A DNA stretch of 64,000 nucleotides from Candidatus Eremiobacterota bacterium (GTDB taxonomy: Bacteria; Vulcanimicrobiota; CADAWZ01; Ess09-12). Below the pieces are notes generated by a model, which was not told where the DNA came from, searched no databases, and worked only from the letters and a program-made list of their open reading frames with translations. The translations under genes and the position numbers were made by a program. The DNA lies in the NCBI GenBank assembly GCA_031082125.1, contig JAVHLM010000001.1, positions 319,831-383,830 of the forward strand, in the 5' to 3' direction. The first letter of the stretch is position 1. Each line of letters begins with the position of its first letter. Below are positions 33,780 through 42,902 of this stretch, one piece after another.

Positions 33780-35930
33780 ATGATCCGGTGTATTGGGATA
33801 ATTCTTTTGCTCATCGTATTACAGGGATGTGGAGGGAGTGGCAGCCCGGTCTCTTCTCTGCCGTCGGGGACTGAAGGGGCTGATACCATGACGCCGCTTG
33901 TCATGAGTGTCGCACCGGCCCTTCTCTGCTCCGGTGATACATGCAGAATCACCGGGATGAACTTTGGAGAAGAACGGGCATGGAAAAACGGCGGGCAGAG
34001 TCAAGTGTGCTTTGAATCTGCAGATGGTAAGGAGAAGCTCACCGCAACAGAGTATACTTCGTGGAAGAATGATGAAATTGTGTGCACAGTGCCCTCCTCG
34101 GACTCTGTGAATGCTCAGCTTGCAGTGATGGTATACCGTATCACCTCTCAGGGCAGCTACACTTCATCAACTGTTCACACTTCGAAGAACTCGGTACTCA
34201 TCTCACCCCGGCGGCAGTGGACAAAGCAATTGTGTCTTTATCTCTCCGGCATGGTCTTTTCCAACAGGAATAATGGCTGGGCGGTGGGCTCTGATGGCGT
34301 TATCCTGCACACCGCTGATGGAGGCTCCCGCTGGAATCAGCTCACATCCGGGAAGTGCCCCTCCCTGTATGATATCTGCTGCGTGGATGAGCGATACCTC
34401 TGGGTGGCAGGTGAGAACGGGACCATTCTTCATTCAGATGATGGCGGGGCACACTGGCAGGTTCAGGTGTCCGGCACGCAGCGCACGCTGGAAGCCGTGT
34501 GTTTCACCGACAGCTCTCATGGATGGGCGGTGGGATTGTCCGGGGCACTGCTCCATACCGATGACGGAGGTGCCACGTGGATCCCGGAGACGGTAAGCGG
34601 AGGATACGATCTTCACGATGTCTGCTTTGTGAACAGTCAGGCAGGATGGATCGTAGGGGGAAACGGAACCATCCTTCGAACTGCTGATGCCGGCAGAACC
34701 TGGCTCAAAATGGAGAACAGCCCTGAATCCCTCTTCGCGGTCTTTTTTATCGATACCAATCAGGGATGGGCCGCAGGGCTCGGGGGAATGCTTCTTCACA
34801 CCACTGACGGAGGTGTTCATTGGGAGACTCAGAGCTCCACTACAGGTGAGCGGCTGGAGTGCCTGTTTTTCGTGAATGAAAGCACCGGATGGGCCGGGGG
34901 TGATAGAGGCACTCTGCTTCATACTGATGATGGGGGAATGAGCTGGTCCTCTCAGGTGTCGGGAACAACAGCCTCTGTCCGGGATATGTATTTTGCAGAG
35001 GGCGCCATCGGATGGACAGCCTGCGAGCACAACGTGATTCTTTTTACTGACAATGGGGGCGCCGCATGGAAGGCACAGTGCGAAGGCTCTTCCAGCGACT
35101 TCGTGAGCGTCCACTTTACCGATGAAAGCAATGGGTGGACAGCAGGGCTTGATGGCGCGATTCTACACACTTCAGACGGTGGAAAAATGTGGCACTCCCA
35201 GATTTCGGGAGTATCAGGCAACCTCAATTCGGTCTACTTCGTAAATGCTTCCGCCGGCTGGATCGCAGGAGCTTCTGATATCATACTCCACACTGACGAT
35301 GGTGGAGCCACCTGGAGCAGACAGACCTCCGGAGTGACTGTTCCTGCCTCCTTTTATGCCGTTAAGTTCATCAATGCAGACTGTGGCTGGATCGTGGGAT
35401 CCAACGGCACTGTCATTCATACCTCAGATGGTGGCGATCACTGGAATCAGCAGGTTTCAGGCACAGAAACCCTTCTCTTTGATCTGGCCTTCGTAGATGA
35501 GAAACAGGGATGGATCGCCGGATCAGGCACAATACTTCACACTGCAGACGGCGGCACTACCTGGATTGCCCAGAACTCACCGGTGGATTCCCACCTCAGG
35601 GGTATTACTTTTACGAGCCCGCAGGAGGGATGGATTGCCGGATATAATGGAACCATACTTCATACCTCGGACGGCGGAAGTAACTGGACGCGCCAGAATA
35701 GCGGCATGACAGGAACTCTGGAAGATATATTCTTTGCCGACAACCGAAATGGATGGGCAGTGGGACCTGATGGCATCATTCTGAATACGGAAGATGGCGG
35801 TGCTCACTGGGTCTCTCAGGATTCTGGAACTGATTTGTGGCTGCGTGGTGTGTTTTTTCTTGACTCTCTCCACGGGTGGGTTGCAGGAATGAATGGCACA
35901 ATGCTTCACACAGAAAGCGGTGGAAAATGA
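33780..35930 (+). CDS. Lipoprotein with IPT/TIG-like domain and 14 YCF48-like repeats
   Basis: 716 aa from ATG 33780 (AAGAGG 8 nt upstream; GTG 33771 would overlap that SD). The lipobox is VLQGC with Cys near residue 17. Residues about 40-130 look like an IPT/TIG domain (LVMSVAPALLCSGDTCRITG, WKNDEIVCTVPS). Then come 14 repeats of about 44 aa with the core GW-AG-NGTILHTDDGG--W, as in YCF48/HCF136 and BNR propellers, which should form two beta-propellers. Role: surface protein binding or assembly platform. The stop overlaps the next ATG (ATGA), coupling it to the protease gene. Confidence 0.88.
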   Translation: MIRCIGIILLLIVLQGCGGSGSPVSSLPSGTEGADTMTPLVMSVAPALLCSGDTCRITGMNFGEERAWKNGGQSQVCFESADGKEKLTATEYTSWKNDEIVCTVPSSDSVNAQLAVMVYRITSQGSYTSSTVHTSKNSVLISPRRQWTKQLCLYLSGMVFSNRNNGWAVGSDGVILHTADGGSRWNQLTSGKCPSLYDICCVDERYLWVAGENGTILHSDDGGAHWQVQVSGTQRTLEAVCFTDSSHGWAVGLSGALLHTDDGGATWIPETVSGGYDLHDVCFVNSQAGWIVGGNGTILRTADAGRTWLKMENSPESLFAVFFIDTNQGWAAGLGGMLLHTTDGGVHWETQSSTTGERLECLFFVNESTGWAGGDRGTLLHTDDGGMSWSSQVSGTTASVRDMYFAEGAIGWTACEHNVILFTDNGGAAWKAQCEGSSSDFVSVHFTDESNGWTAGLDGAILHTSDGGKMWHSQISGVSGNLNSVYFVNASAGWIAGASDIILHTDDGGATWSRQTSGVTVPASFYAVKFINADCGWIVGSNGTVIHTSDGGDHWNQQVSGTETLLFDLAFVDEKQGWIAGSGTILHTADGGTTWIAQNSPVDSHLRGITFTSPQEGWIAGYNGTILHTSDGGSNWTRQNSGMTGTLEDIFFADNRNGWAVGPDGIILNTEDGGAHWVSQDSGTDLWLRGVFFLDSLHGWVAGMNGTMLHTESGGK

Positions 35931-37585
35931 GAACTACCATGTATTGCCTGTGTCTGCTGTTCCTGCTCATCCTCATCTCCGTGACTGTGATCTCGGGCTG
36001 CAGCAACGGTGGAAACTCGTTAGGAGACTCAGTGCTGCCCTCAGGGTCATCAGAAGAGAGCTCTGCATCGGGCTCCTGTGAAGGGTACTGCTATACCCTT
36101 TCTTCATCAGAAGAGGGCAGTAAGACAGAAGAGACGAAGGCGGTTATGCCGGGATACGGGCCTGCGGCAGACCTGTGCGTTACCCTGGATTATCCCTCGC
36201 AAAAGGTCTATACCGATAAGAGAGGATATTTCAAGCTCGAAGGGATCCCTGCCGGAAATGCCACACTGACCTTCACCGGCGAAGGGCTGAAAACCACAGC
36301 ACTCACTGTCTCTGTCAGTGCAGATAAGGTTACCGCAGTAAACACGCCGGACTATGATGCGGTGCTGATACCGCCTGGAGATGATTCGCCCCTGAAAAAG
36401 GAATGGCTCTATATCTGTTATATCGCCTCAGACAACGACCTTGGTTCATCTCCCAGCTATATCTCACGAAAGGTGATAAAGTACATGGAGAAAGCCGGCT
36501 CTACGGCCGGTATGCACGCAGTTGCCTTCATTGATGAGGAGAAGACGAATACAAAGATGTATTATATAAGAAAAGATGCGGATTTGTCGTCTATTTCCTC
36601 TCCCTGTTTTGATTATGGCAGAAACGAGGATTCAGGAGATTACAGGGTCTTTGAGAAATTCGCGCAGCAATCGCTGGCGTATTATCCCGCCCGGCATCAT
36701 ATCGTTGATTTCTGGAACCACGGAAGCGGGCCGGCCTTGAAAGGCTCTTCCGGCAGGAAGAATATCCGGCGCGACATATGTTTGGATTATGCCACCTTTA
36801 ATTTCATCTCAATGCCTCAGCTCAAGGAGTCACTCCTCTCCATTCGGACACAGCTTGGAAAAAACATAGAGATTCTGGTAATAAGCTGCTGTCTCATGGG
36901 AGGTTATGAAACGTTTTATCAGATCAGGGACTCAGTGGACTATTGTGTCGCCTCACCGCCTGCCGTGTGGGGTAAGAATTCCCTTCCATTCGAGCCTTAT
37001 GCTGTCTTTCTGGAACGTATATCTTCAAATCCTTATGCATCATCCAATGCGATTGCCGAGGGGCTTGCATTCGACACTTTCAGAGAGCATAAAATCCAGT
37101 TTAACATTGAGCATTTTGCTTACACTGCCGTGGCGCTGGCGAAAATAGGCCCTGTGCATGAGCATTTCACCGTCTTTGCCAGGGAGTGCAACAACGCTCT
37201 TACTGACTCTGCGTATAAAAAAGAGCTTCGGGCACTCGTACAGAAACCCTATACAGAGGGCTATTCCGAACAGTTTACCGCTGACTATAACCTGCGTGAT
37301 CTGGGACTTTTTGCAAAATCGGTGAGTGCGAGCACTGTGCTGAGTGAGAGCCTGAAAGATGCTGCTTCACTGGTGTCGTCTGATCTCGAGACGGGAACGC
37401 AGAACTTCAAGTTCTATGCTGAAAGGTACAACCCGGATGACAGATTTGACTGGAGTAAATGCTGTCTTGTGAGTATTTATCTGCCTGCGGATGATAAATT
37501 CGAAATCCCTCCCTCATATTCAACAGGGCTGGACACCTCGGCAACCACGGACTGGAATTCTTTTATTCATTCCCTGTGGAAGTGA
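35927..37585 (+). CDS. Clostripain (C11) family cysteine protease, lipoprotein
   Basis: 552 aa from ATG 35927, 4-bp overlap with the previous stop. The lipobox is VISGC (Cys about 25). Residues about 60-135 form a carboxypeptidase-regulatory-like beta domain (VYTDKRGYFKLEGIPAGNATL). The peptidase domain starts near 155 (WLYICYIASDNDLG). The catalytic pair is His in DFWNHGSG and Cys in LVISCCLMGGYE, where two Cys are adjacent. C11 proteases cut after Arg/Lys and often need self-cleavage. Coupling to the propeller lipoprotein suggests a joint cell-surface complex. Confidence 0.87.
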   Translation: MRTTMYCLCLLFLLILISVTVISGCSNGGNSLGDSVLPSGSSEESSASGSCEGYCYTLSSSEEGSKTEETKAVMPGYGPAADLCVTLDYPSQKVYTDKRGYFKLEGIPAGNATLTFTGEGLKTTALTVSVSADKVTAVNTPDYDAVLIPPGDDSPLKKEWLYICYIASDNDLGSSPSYISRKVIKYMEKAGSTAGMHAVAFIDEEKTNTKMYYIRKDADLSSISSPCFDYGRNEDSGDYRVFEKFAQQSLAYYPARHHIVDFWNHGSGPALKGSSGRKNIRRDICLDYATFNFISMPQLKESLLSIRTQLGKNIEILVISCCLMGGYETFYQIRDSVDYCVASPPAVWGKNSLPFEPYAVFLERISSNPYASSNAIAEGLAFDTFREHKIQFNIEHFAYTAVALAKIGPVHEHFTVFARECNNALTDSAYKKELRALVQKPYTEGYSEQFTADYNLRDLGLFAKSVSASTVLSESLKDAASLVSSDLETGTQNFKFYAERYNPDDRFDWSKCCLVSIYLPADDKFEIPPSYSTGLDTSATTDWNSFIHSLWK

Positions 37586-37626
37586 GCCGGGACAGTTCTG
37601 CAGTGGCTTCCCTTCGCGCCGGCATG

Positions 37627-38133
37627 TTATTTTTCCAGCGTGAGGCTCTTGACCTCGTACTTGGTCCTCGCGTCTATCAGGAGGCTGAGCATTATGACGT
37701 TCTCGCCTTCCTTGAGGTATTTTCCGATGTCATATCCTGTGGTTTTATCTGCTGTCCACTTGATGTCAACATGTTCGGCAACGGGAACGCCGTTCACGGA
37801 GATCTTATAGGGAGAGAAGACTCCTCCCCCGTGCTCCGGTACAGACTCCATGTTCAGGATGGTCCCCCTGTCGGTCACTTTGAGGGAATAGCCCTTGTAG
37901 TCATCCTTGGCGAGGGTGAAATGGATGCTCAGCGAGCTGTCCTTGGTATACATGGTGAGGTAATTCGATCCATCCCAGCAGTAGTTCGTAGAGGTCTTCA
38001 CCCCTTCAGGCCTGATATCGGAAGAGAAATCAATCTTCCACACCGCATTCGCCGATGCGGACCCCGCCTGAACAAGCAGCAAAGAGACAATCAGGAAGCT
38101 TGAAAAGAGAATCTCCCACCCCAGTTTTTTCAC
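37627..38133 (-). CDS. Secreted beta-sandwich-like protein, about 168 aa
   Basis: Start GTG 38133 has AAGGGGTGAG upstream and opens a signal peptide (VKKLGWEILFSSFLIVSLLL, cleaving near SASA). An upstream ATG at 38175 is less likely. The mature part has a galactose-binding-like/jelly-roll character: WKIDFSSDIRP, IHFTLAKDDYKGYSLKVTDRG, PYKISVNGVPVAEHVDIKW, YLKEGENVIMLSL. The last phrase is usual in carbohydrate-binding domains of glycosidases. Function inferred only as binding. Confidence 0.68.
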   Translation of the reverse strand: MKKLGWEILFSSFLIVSLLLVQAGSASANAVWKIDFSSDIRPEGVKTSTNYCWDGSNYLTMYTKDSSLSIHFTLAKDDYKGYSLKVTDRGTILNMESVPEHGGGVFSPYKISVNGVPVAEHVDIKWTADKTTGYDIGKYLKEGENVIMLSLLIDARTKYEVKSLTLEK

Positions 38134-38138
38134 GCCGC

Positions 38139-38399
38139 TCACCCCTTTTCGATGGTAATAATTGAGTATTTCCACATTGTGGTTGGTATTCCTTCAATTA
38201 TCAAGGCTGCCGCTTGAAGGCCGCGCTTATGAAGAGCATGGGGTGGAGACTCAGATTGTATCACCTGAAGGACAGAGAAAAGCCCCCGGCGGCGAGGAGC
38301 TTTACCAGGAGTCGGCCCGGATGGATGAAAATTCTGAGTGCGGGCCGGCAGAGTGATCTGCCCCTTGCCTGTCATCCTTGCCAGGCATTCGTCTTTCAT
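38139..38399 (-). pseudogene. Possible remnant of an AbrB-type antitoxin gene
   Basis: From ATG 38399 (GGAG 8 nt upstream) the frame begins MKDECLARMTGKGQITLPAR, a close match to the start of AbrB/MazE swapped-hairpin proteins. After that it becomes low-complexity Pro/Arg-rich sequence with no further similarity in any frame I could follow. It may be a truncated gene; chance similarity is possible. The rest of the gap 38400-38616 shows no gene. Confidence 0.28.
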
Positions 38400-38616
38400 G
38401 CTCTCAGCTCCATAAGTAATTGGATCCGGGGTGTACACCGGCGGGTAAAATAGGAGTCTCGCCCCGATTTATCGAAGTATGCTATTATGCTGTATCTGCT
38501 GCTCCTCCTCGCGCTCGGCACCGGTAAGGGTCATTCTGCGCCCCTGTGCGTCACTCCTGTTACTGAGCAGCAACTGAATATGGCAAGGGTTTTCATTAAG
38601 AAAGGAGATATAAACT

Positions 38617-40227
38617 ATGTCAAAATTGCTGGTCACCATGCTTATTGTTTCATTCCTGTGCCTGGCGCTCGTGGTGCCGGCATGGGCTCAGAATGTGTCA
38701 CTGGAGGGCCACCAGACCAGAGGCCGCGGGACTGACGGGACGCTGAAGTGCAGCGGTTTGAATCTGACAGCGGGCGGTACAATAGTCGGCGCAGCCGATT
38801 CAGGGGCAGGCTTCTGGCTCAAGGGACCGAATGGAAGAGTAATAAGGAACCTGAATGCTGGGAATTCTAAAGGCACTGTGCTCAGCGCCGGCAACTGGTA
38901 CGCCTATCCCTACCTGCCCGAGAATAAAGATGATGCCGCGGTCGTAATCTTGATCAAGCCACTGGGTGGCGCTTCTGTTCCACCATCTCCCGGGAGCGGC
39001 TCCAGGTGCCTGGATACGGGCTGCGGGTCTTTCAACCAGCCTGTGCCGGCAAACCACCAGCACACTCACAGATGCCTGGATACGGGCTGCGGGTCTTTCA
39101 ATACCTATGTGCCCATAAGCCACCAGCACAGTCACAAGTGCCTTGATACTGACTGCGGGGCTTTCAATACCTATGTGTCGATAAACCACCAGCACCGTTA
39201 CATAGGGAACGCAGCCGCATCCACACCCCTCACGGTGACGCTTGATCCCCCCGTGCTGAGCGGCCCGACAGGGCTTAAGGTGAGCCTTGTGGCAAAGCCC
39301 AGCGGAGGTGTGCCGCCCTATACCTATGAGTGGTATGAGAACGGCAAGAGGGAGGAGGAATTCACTGCCTCTGCCATCCAGTGGAATCTGGGGAAGCCCC
39401 GGGAGTTCACCGAGTCGGTGATAGTGAGGGACAGCAGCGATACCGCCGCCCAGGCGAACACCAGGGTCATCGTCACCTCCCCTCAGACAGCCGCATCCTC
39501 ACCGCTCTCAGTATCCATCACTGCATCAGCGACGACAGCCTCTGTCGGTGAGGAAACATCTTTTACCGCTATAGTTCAGGGCGGAACGCCTCCCTTTCAG
39601 TATGACTGGTACAAGGACGGAAAGAAGTGGGATAAGCTCTGTGCCAGCAGCTCTAAAAGTACAGACCTTGTATATGTGACTCACCGTCAGGTCGGGAGCA
39701 GGACCTATGCAGTACGTGTCACCGACAGCGAAGGAAATATCAAGGAAGGCTCCACCACAGTGAGTGTGAAAGGGACTCAAGACGACTCTCCCACTGCGGG
39801 TACTTCATCCACTGAGCCACCGGGTAAAAAGGTGGAGCTTTTTAACAACTATCACAGCTTTTCCCCCCGTGTGATTCGGGATGAGTCTGGCAAGTGGGTA
39901 TTATCAGGGCCATCGCGCCCTACGTCACCCACGACCTTTGTTATCCAAACGCCGCACAAGATCACTAAAATAGTGACTTACCACTCTTTTAGCTCGAATC
40001 AGCCTATCACCCCCGGCACGATAGGGCTGCAATATGAAGATGGAACCATGTACGGACCATGGCAGGCCAAAAGCATATCGAGTGATAATACATGGTGGGA
40101 GGTATGTCCAAATATTACTCTAAAACCTGGTCGTTACAAAGTCATTGACTCAAACCCGGCCAGATGGCTGAATGATCCTGCGACTGACAGTCGCGGATTT
40201 GCCAAGGTAGAAGGGATTAAACAATAA
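38617..40227 (+). CDS. Secreted protein with three Cys/His tandem repeats and two PKD/Ig-like domains
   Basis: 536 aa, SD AAGGAGA and a signal peptide cut after PAWA (about residue 24). Residues 26-118 form an unrecognised beta domain. Residues 130-195 hold three 22-aa repeats, each with CLDTxCGxFN and then V-x4-HQH, so Cys131/136, 153/158 and 175/180 pair with HQHTH, HQHSH and HQH. Residues about 205-290 and 295-375 are PKD/Ig-like (GGVPPYTYEWYENGK, GGTPPFQYDWYKDGK). The C-terminal 140 residues are another unknown beta domain. Metal binding by the repeats is inferred. Extracellular. Confidence 0.75.
   Translation: MSKLLVTMLIVSFLCLALVVPAWAQNVSLEGHQTRGRGTDGTLKCSGLNLTAGGTIVGAADSGAGFWLKGPNGRVIRNLNAGNSKGTVLSAGNWYAYPYLPENKDDAAVVILIKPLGGASVPPSPGSGSRCLDTGCGSFNQPVPANHQHTHRCLDTGCGSFNTYVPISHQHSHKCLDTDCGAFNTYVSINHQHRYIGNAAASTPLTVTLDPPVLSGPTGLKVSLVAKPSGGVPPYTYEWYENGKREEEFTASAIQWNLGKPREFTESVIVRDSSDTAAQANTRVIVTSPQTAASSPLSVSITASATTASVGEETSFTAIVQGGTPPFQYDWYKDGKKWDKLCASSSKSTDLVYVTHRQVGSRTYAVRVTDSEGNIKEGSTTVSVKGTQDDSPTAGTSSTEPPGKKVELFNNYHSFSPRVIRDESGKWVLSGPSRPTSPTTFVIQTPHKITKIVTYHSFSSNQPITPGTIGLQYEDGTMYGPWQAKSISSDNTWWEVCPNITLKPGRYKVIDSNPARWLNDPATDSRGFAKVEGIKQ
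39004..39195. repeat. Three tandem 66-bp repeats coding for a Cys/His motif
   Basis: Period 66 bp (22 codons). Copies begin at 39004, 39070 and 39136, each starting with agg/aag-tgc-ctg/ctt-gat-ac. The first two share long identical stretches. Confidence 0.85.
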
Positions 40228-40328
40228 TCAACACACTCTATAGCTCTACCCGTTAGTAGTGTTTATACGAAAGAAGGGACAGCTAACGGGTTTCCAAAAA
40301 TATCTCCTGTGCAAAGAAAGGAAAAACA

Positions 40329-40877
40329 ATGCTCAAAAACATATTCGCTCTCTGTCTTTGCCTTATTCTTATCGCAGGTGCGCTCTCTGCCGTCCAGGCT
40401 GCCGAGAAGACACCGGAACAGGTCGTGGACGCCTGCTATGCATGGTATTTCAAAAATTCTCCCGTTGCTGACGGGAAGGGTCAAGATGCCGGCAAAAATG
40501 ATTTCAGGAAAACTTTCTCCCAGGTCAAGGAGCTCTTTCAGCCTGATTTATATAGCATGTTATCAATAGTATTTGCCAAGGTAAATGCCATGAAGAGCTG
40601 GAAGGATAACGATATGGACCTGATCGACGCTCAGCCGTTCAACCCGACCCAGGTATTACTCAAGAAATATGCCATAGGAAATGCGGAAATAAAGGGCGTG
40701 AAAGCGACTGTGCCGGTGACTCTGACCTTGGAGAGAGGCAAAAAAGTGATAAGAATCGTGGAGCTGACAAAAAAGGACGGGGTCTGGCGCATCTCCGATT
40801 TCTTCTGGCCGGATCAAAAGGGGAGCGGATTTTCCACCGAGCTCAAGGAAATGCTCAAGAAAAAGAAATTGATCTAG
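40329..40877 (+). CDS. Exported DUF3828-like protein, 182 aa
   Basis: Signal peptide about 1-24 (LKNIFALCLCLILIAGALSA). The body matches the general plan of DUF3828 proteins: an N-terminal helix with WYFKNSP, then LKELFQPDLYSML, then VPVTLTLERGKKVIRIVELTKKDGVWRISDFFWPD, a NTF2-like cone ending in WRI-D. Some DUF3828 proteins are immunity proteins of type VI effectors, but no effector is adjacent. SD AAAGGA before ATG. Confidence 0.68.
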   Translation: MLKNIFALCLCLILIAGALSAVQAAEKTPEQVVDACYAWYFKNSPVADGKGQDAGKNDFRKTFSQVKELFQPDLYSMLSIVFAKVNAMKSWKDNDMDLIDAQPFNPTQVLLKKYAIGNAEIKGVKATVPVTLTLERGKKVIRIVELTKKDGVWRISDFFWPDQKGSGFSTELKEMLKKKKLI

Positions 40878-40951
40878 AAACAGAGGGAGGCAAATAACAG
40901 GAGGCCTCTGAGAAGCCTCAGTTCTGTAAAGGCCTGAAGGAGAACCTTGCC

Positions 40952-42811
40952 ATGAGGTATCTGCCGACATTGAGGAATAAGAGAGACGGATTCTTTGTCA
41001 TACTGTGCCTTGCCGTTCTCATGGCGGTGAGGGCGGCATCCCCTGCCTCTGCAAACCCCGGATTTTTCGGGGGCGAAGGCGAGCACATCGTATTGACCGG
41101 TAAGGGAAACCTTGTCCTGAGAGAAGAGAAAGTGCTCATCAGGATCACCCCGCCTTTTGCCTTTGTTGAAGGAATATACTCTCTCTGCAACCCCGGCAGG
41201 GAGAATACCGTGGAAATAGGCTTCCCCCATGCCAGGCCGCACAAGCCCAACGAGAAGATGGGGCTCCGAAAACCCCGGGATTTCTCTGTCTCCGTCAATG
41301 ATATCCCTGTGCAGTACCGTTCAGCCTTGATAAAAAAAGAAAAAAACACGTGGATACTGAAGGATGAAAAGGGAAAAGTGAAAAAACTGGGCCTTCCCTC
41401 GCAGAAAGCTGCGCCTCCCGGCTCTTCCGAGCATTTCTGGGAGAGCATTTACTCTTCGGAGTGGTACATGTGGAAGACCCATTTCAATGAAGGTGAGGAG
41501 AAAACAATCAGGTGCTCCTACGAGTATCTCCTGGGCGGGCTTGACCATTTCTGGAGTCTCTCTTACATGATGAAAACAGGATCGACGTGGAGCCAGTCAA
41601 TAAAGAATGTCGATATGGAGGCCGATCTTTCCGAGAACACTTCCCTGGAGTACTACACACCTCCTTTCAAAGAAAAGCTCGCATCGTTTTATACCCGTGT
41701 AAAAGATGATATGGATGCCATGAAGGCAGATTGCACCTACAACTTTCTCGTAGGTGTGTCGCCTCCCGGCTTCACGATAAAGGGGAATACCATCGTCTGG
41801 CATTTTGAAAACTATAAGCCTGTTGATGATATTTGGCTCCGATGGGGTCACCCTCCCCTCAGTGCCACTTCGGTCCTGGAGAACTCTTTCCGCTACTCCG
41901 CGGACAAGGCGGTAGACGGCGACCCGGCCACCTGCTGGGCCGAGGGAGTGAAAGGGCCGGGATGCGGCCAGCGCCTCAGGATCCCAGTGAAGTCACGATT
42001 CTCCCTGCTCAAGGGGGGTCCCCTCTCCGGCGTGTCGATACTGGCAGGGTATGGAAAGAGTGAAGAGGCTTTCCAGGCCAACAACAGGCCGCGGAAGGTC
42101 CGGCTCGATTTCTGCAGGCTCAGCAACCGCGGGGTGACGCGGGGCTTCTGTGTCCTCAGGAAGTCAATGGAACTGAAAGACAGCATAAAATGGCATGATG
42201 TTGAGATCGGCCGTTTTCTCTGCGCTGACGGCATTGCCCTTCAAATCGATTCGGTGTACAAGGGAAAAAAGTATGATGACACCGCCATATCTGAAGTAAG
42301 GCCAGAGCTGCTGGACCTGCAGGTCACTGCTTCTTCAAGCGCCGGGAGCCAGTACCTCCCTGAAAATGTCTTTGACGCGTTTTCTGCATTTAACTCGAAC
42401 GGAGATCTCAATACCGCCTGGGTGGAAGGGGTAAAAGGCCCCGGTAAGGGCGAATGGGTAAAAATAAGCTGGGGAAAAAAGAAAGAGGTCTCGGCAATCA
42501 CTATTTACCCCGGTTACGGGAAGAATAGGGGAGGAATTCCTTCTGGCAGGCTTTTTTTTGAAAACAACCAGCTCAAGGTCGCGTACCTTGAGTTTTCAGA
42601 CAATTCACGGAAGAAGATCGCCTTTCCTAAGAGAGGCAGTGCCTCCTATGAAGCCGACGCATTCTCATTCAAGCCGGTAATGACCTCTTCCGTGAAGCTC
42701 ATCATCGGGGAGGTATATGCAGGGACAAAGTATGATGACACCTGTGTCTCTGACATGGAAATCAACCCCTTAAAACCAGGTGTCTATGAAACGGTAGATG
42801 AATGCTGGTAA
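40952..42811 (+). CDS. Secreted protein with two NADase-type glycan-binding/discoidin-like domains
   Basis: 619 aa, GAAGGAGAA SD. A signal anchor spans about 12-34. Residues 37-300 form a DUF4424-like domain (VLREEKVLIRITPPFAFVEG, FNEGEEKTIRCSYEYLL). Two copies of a discoidin-like domain follow (about 303-430 and 436-605). Each has A-TCWAEGVKGPG or NTAWVEGVKGPG, then AGYGK or YPGYGKN, then FENNQLKV-type and YDDTAISE-type signatures that are known from NADase-type glycan-binding modules. It likely attaches to surface glycans. Confidence 0.78.
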   Translation: MRYLPTLRNKRDGFFVILCLAVLMAVRAASPASANPGFFGGEGEHIVLTGKGNLVLREEKVLIRITPPFAFVEGIYSLCNPGRENTVEIGFPHARPHKPNEKMGLRKPRDFSVSVNDIPVQYRSALIKKEKNTWILKDEKGKVKKLGLPSQKAAPPGSSEHFWESIYSSEWYMWKTHFNEGEEKTIRCSYEYLLGGLDHFWSLSYMMKTGSTWSQSIKNVDMEADLSENTSLEYYTPPFKEKLASFYTRVKDDMDAMKADCTYNFLVGVSPPGFTIKGNTIVWHFENYKPVDDIWLRWGHPPLSATSVLENSFRYSADKAVDGDPATCWAEGVKGPGCGQRLRIPVKSRFSLLKGGPLSGVSILAGYGKSEEAFQANNRPRKVRLDFCRLSNRGVTRGFCVLRKSMELKDSIKWHDVEIGRFLCADGIALQIDSVYKGKKYDDTAISEVRPELLDLQVTASSSAGSQYLPENVFDAFSAFNSNGDLNTAWVEGVKGPGKGEWVKISWGKKKEVSAITIYPGYGKNRGGIPSGRLFFENNQLKVAYLEFSDNSRKKIAFPKRGSASYEADAFSFKPVMTSSVKLIIGEVYAGTKYDDTCVSDMEINPLKPGVYETVDECW

Positions 42812-42902
42812 GCGGACAGACTCTTTTGCCGAAAAGCAGGTGACCTTGCAGTGATTCGGCGGCCCGGTGCCGAATCAATTAGGAGAAAGAGGTTCTTCCG
42901 CC

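Noticed and set aside
38487..38735. Plus-strand frame starting MLYLLLLLALGTG
   Set aside because: It looks like a signal sequence, but has no good SD and runs out of frame into the real gene at 38617.
39000..39200. Possible CRISPR array because of regular 66-bp repeats
   Set aside because: The repeats are adjacent, in frame and coding; there are no spacers or cas genes.
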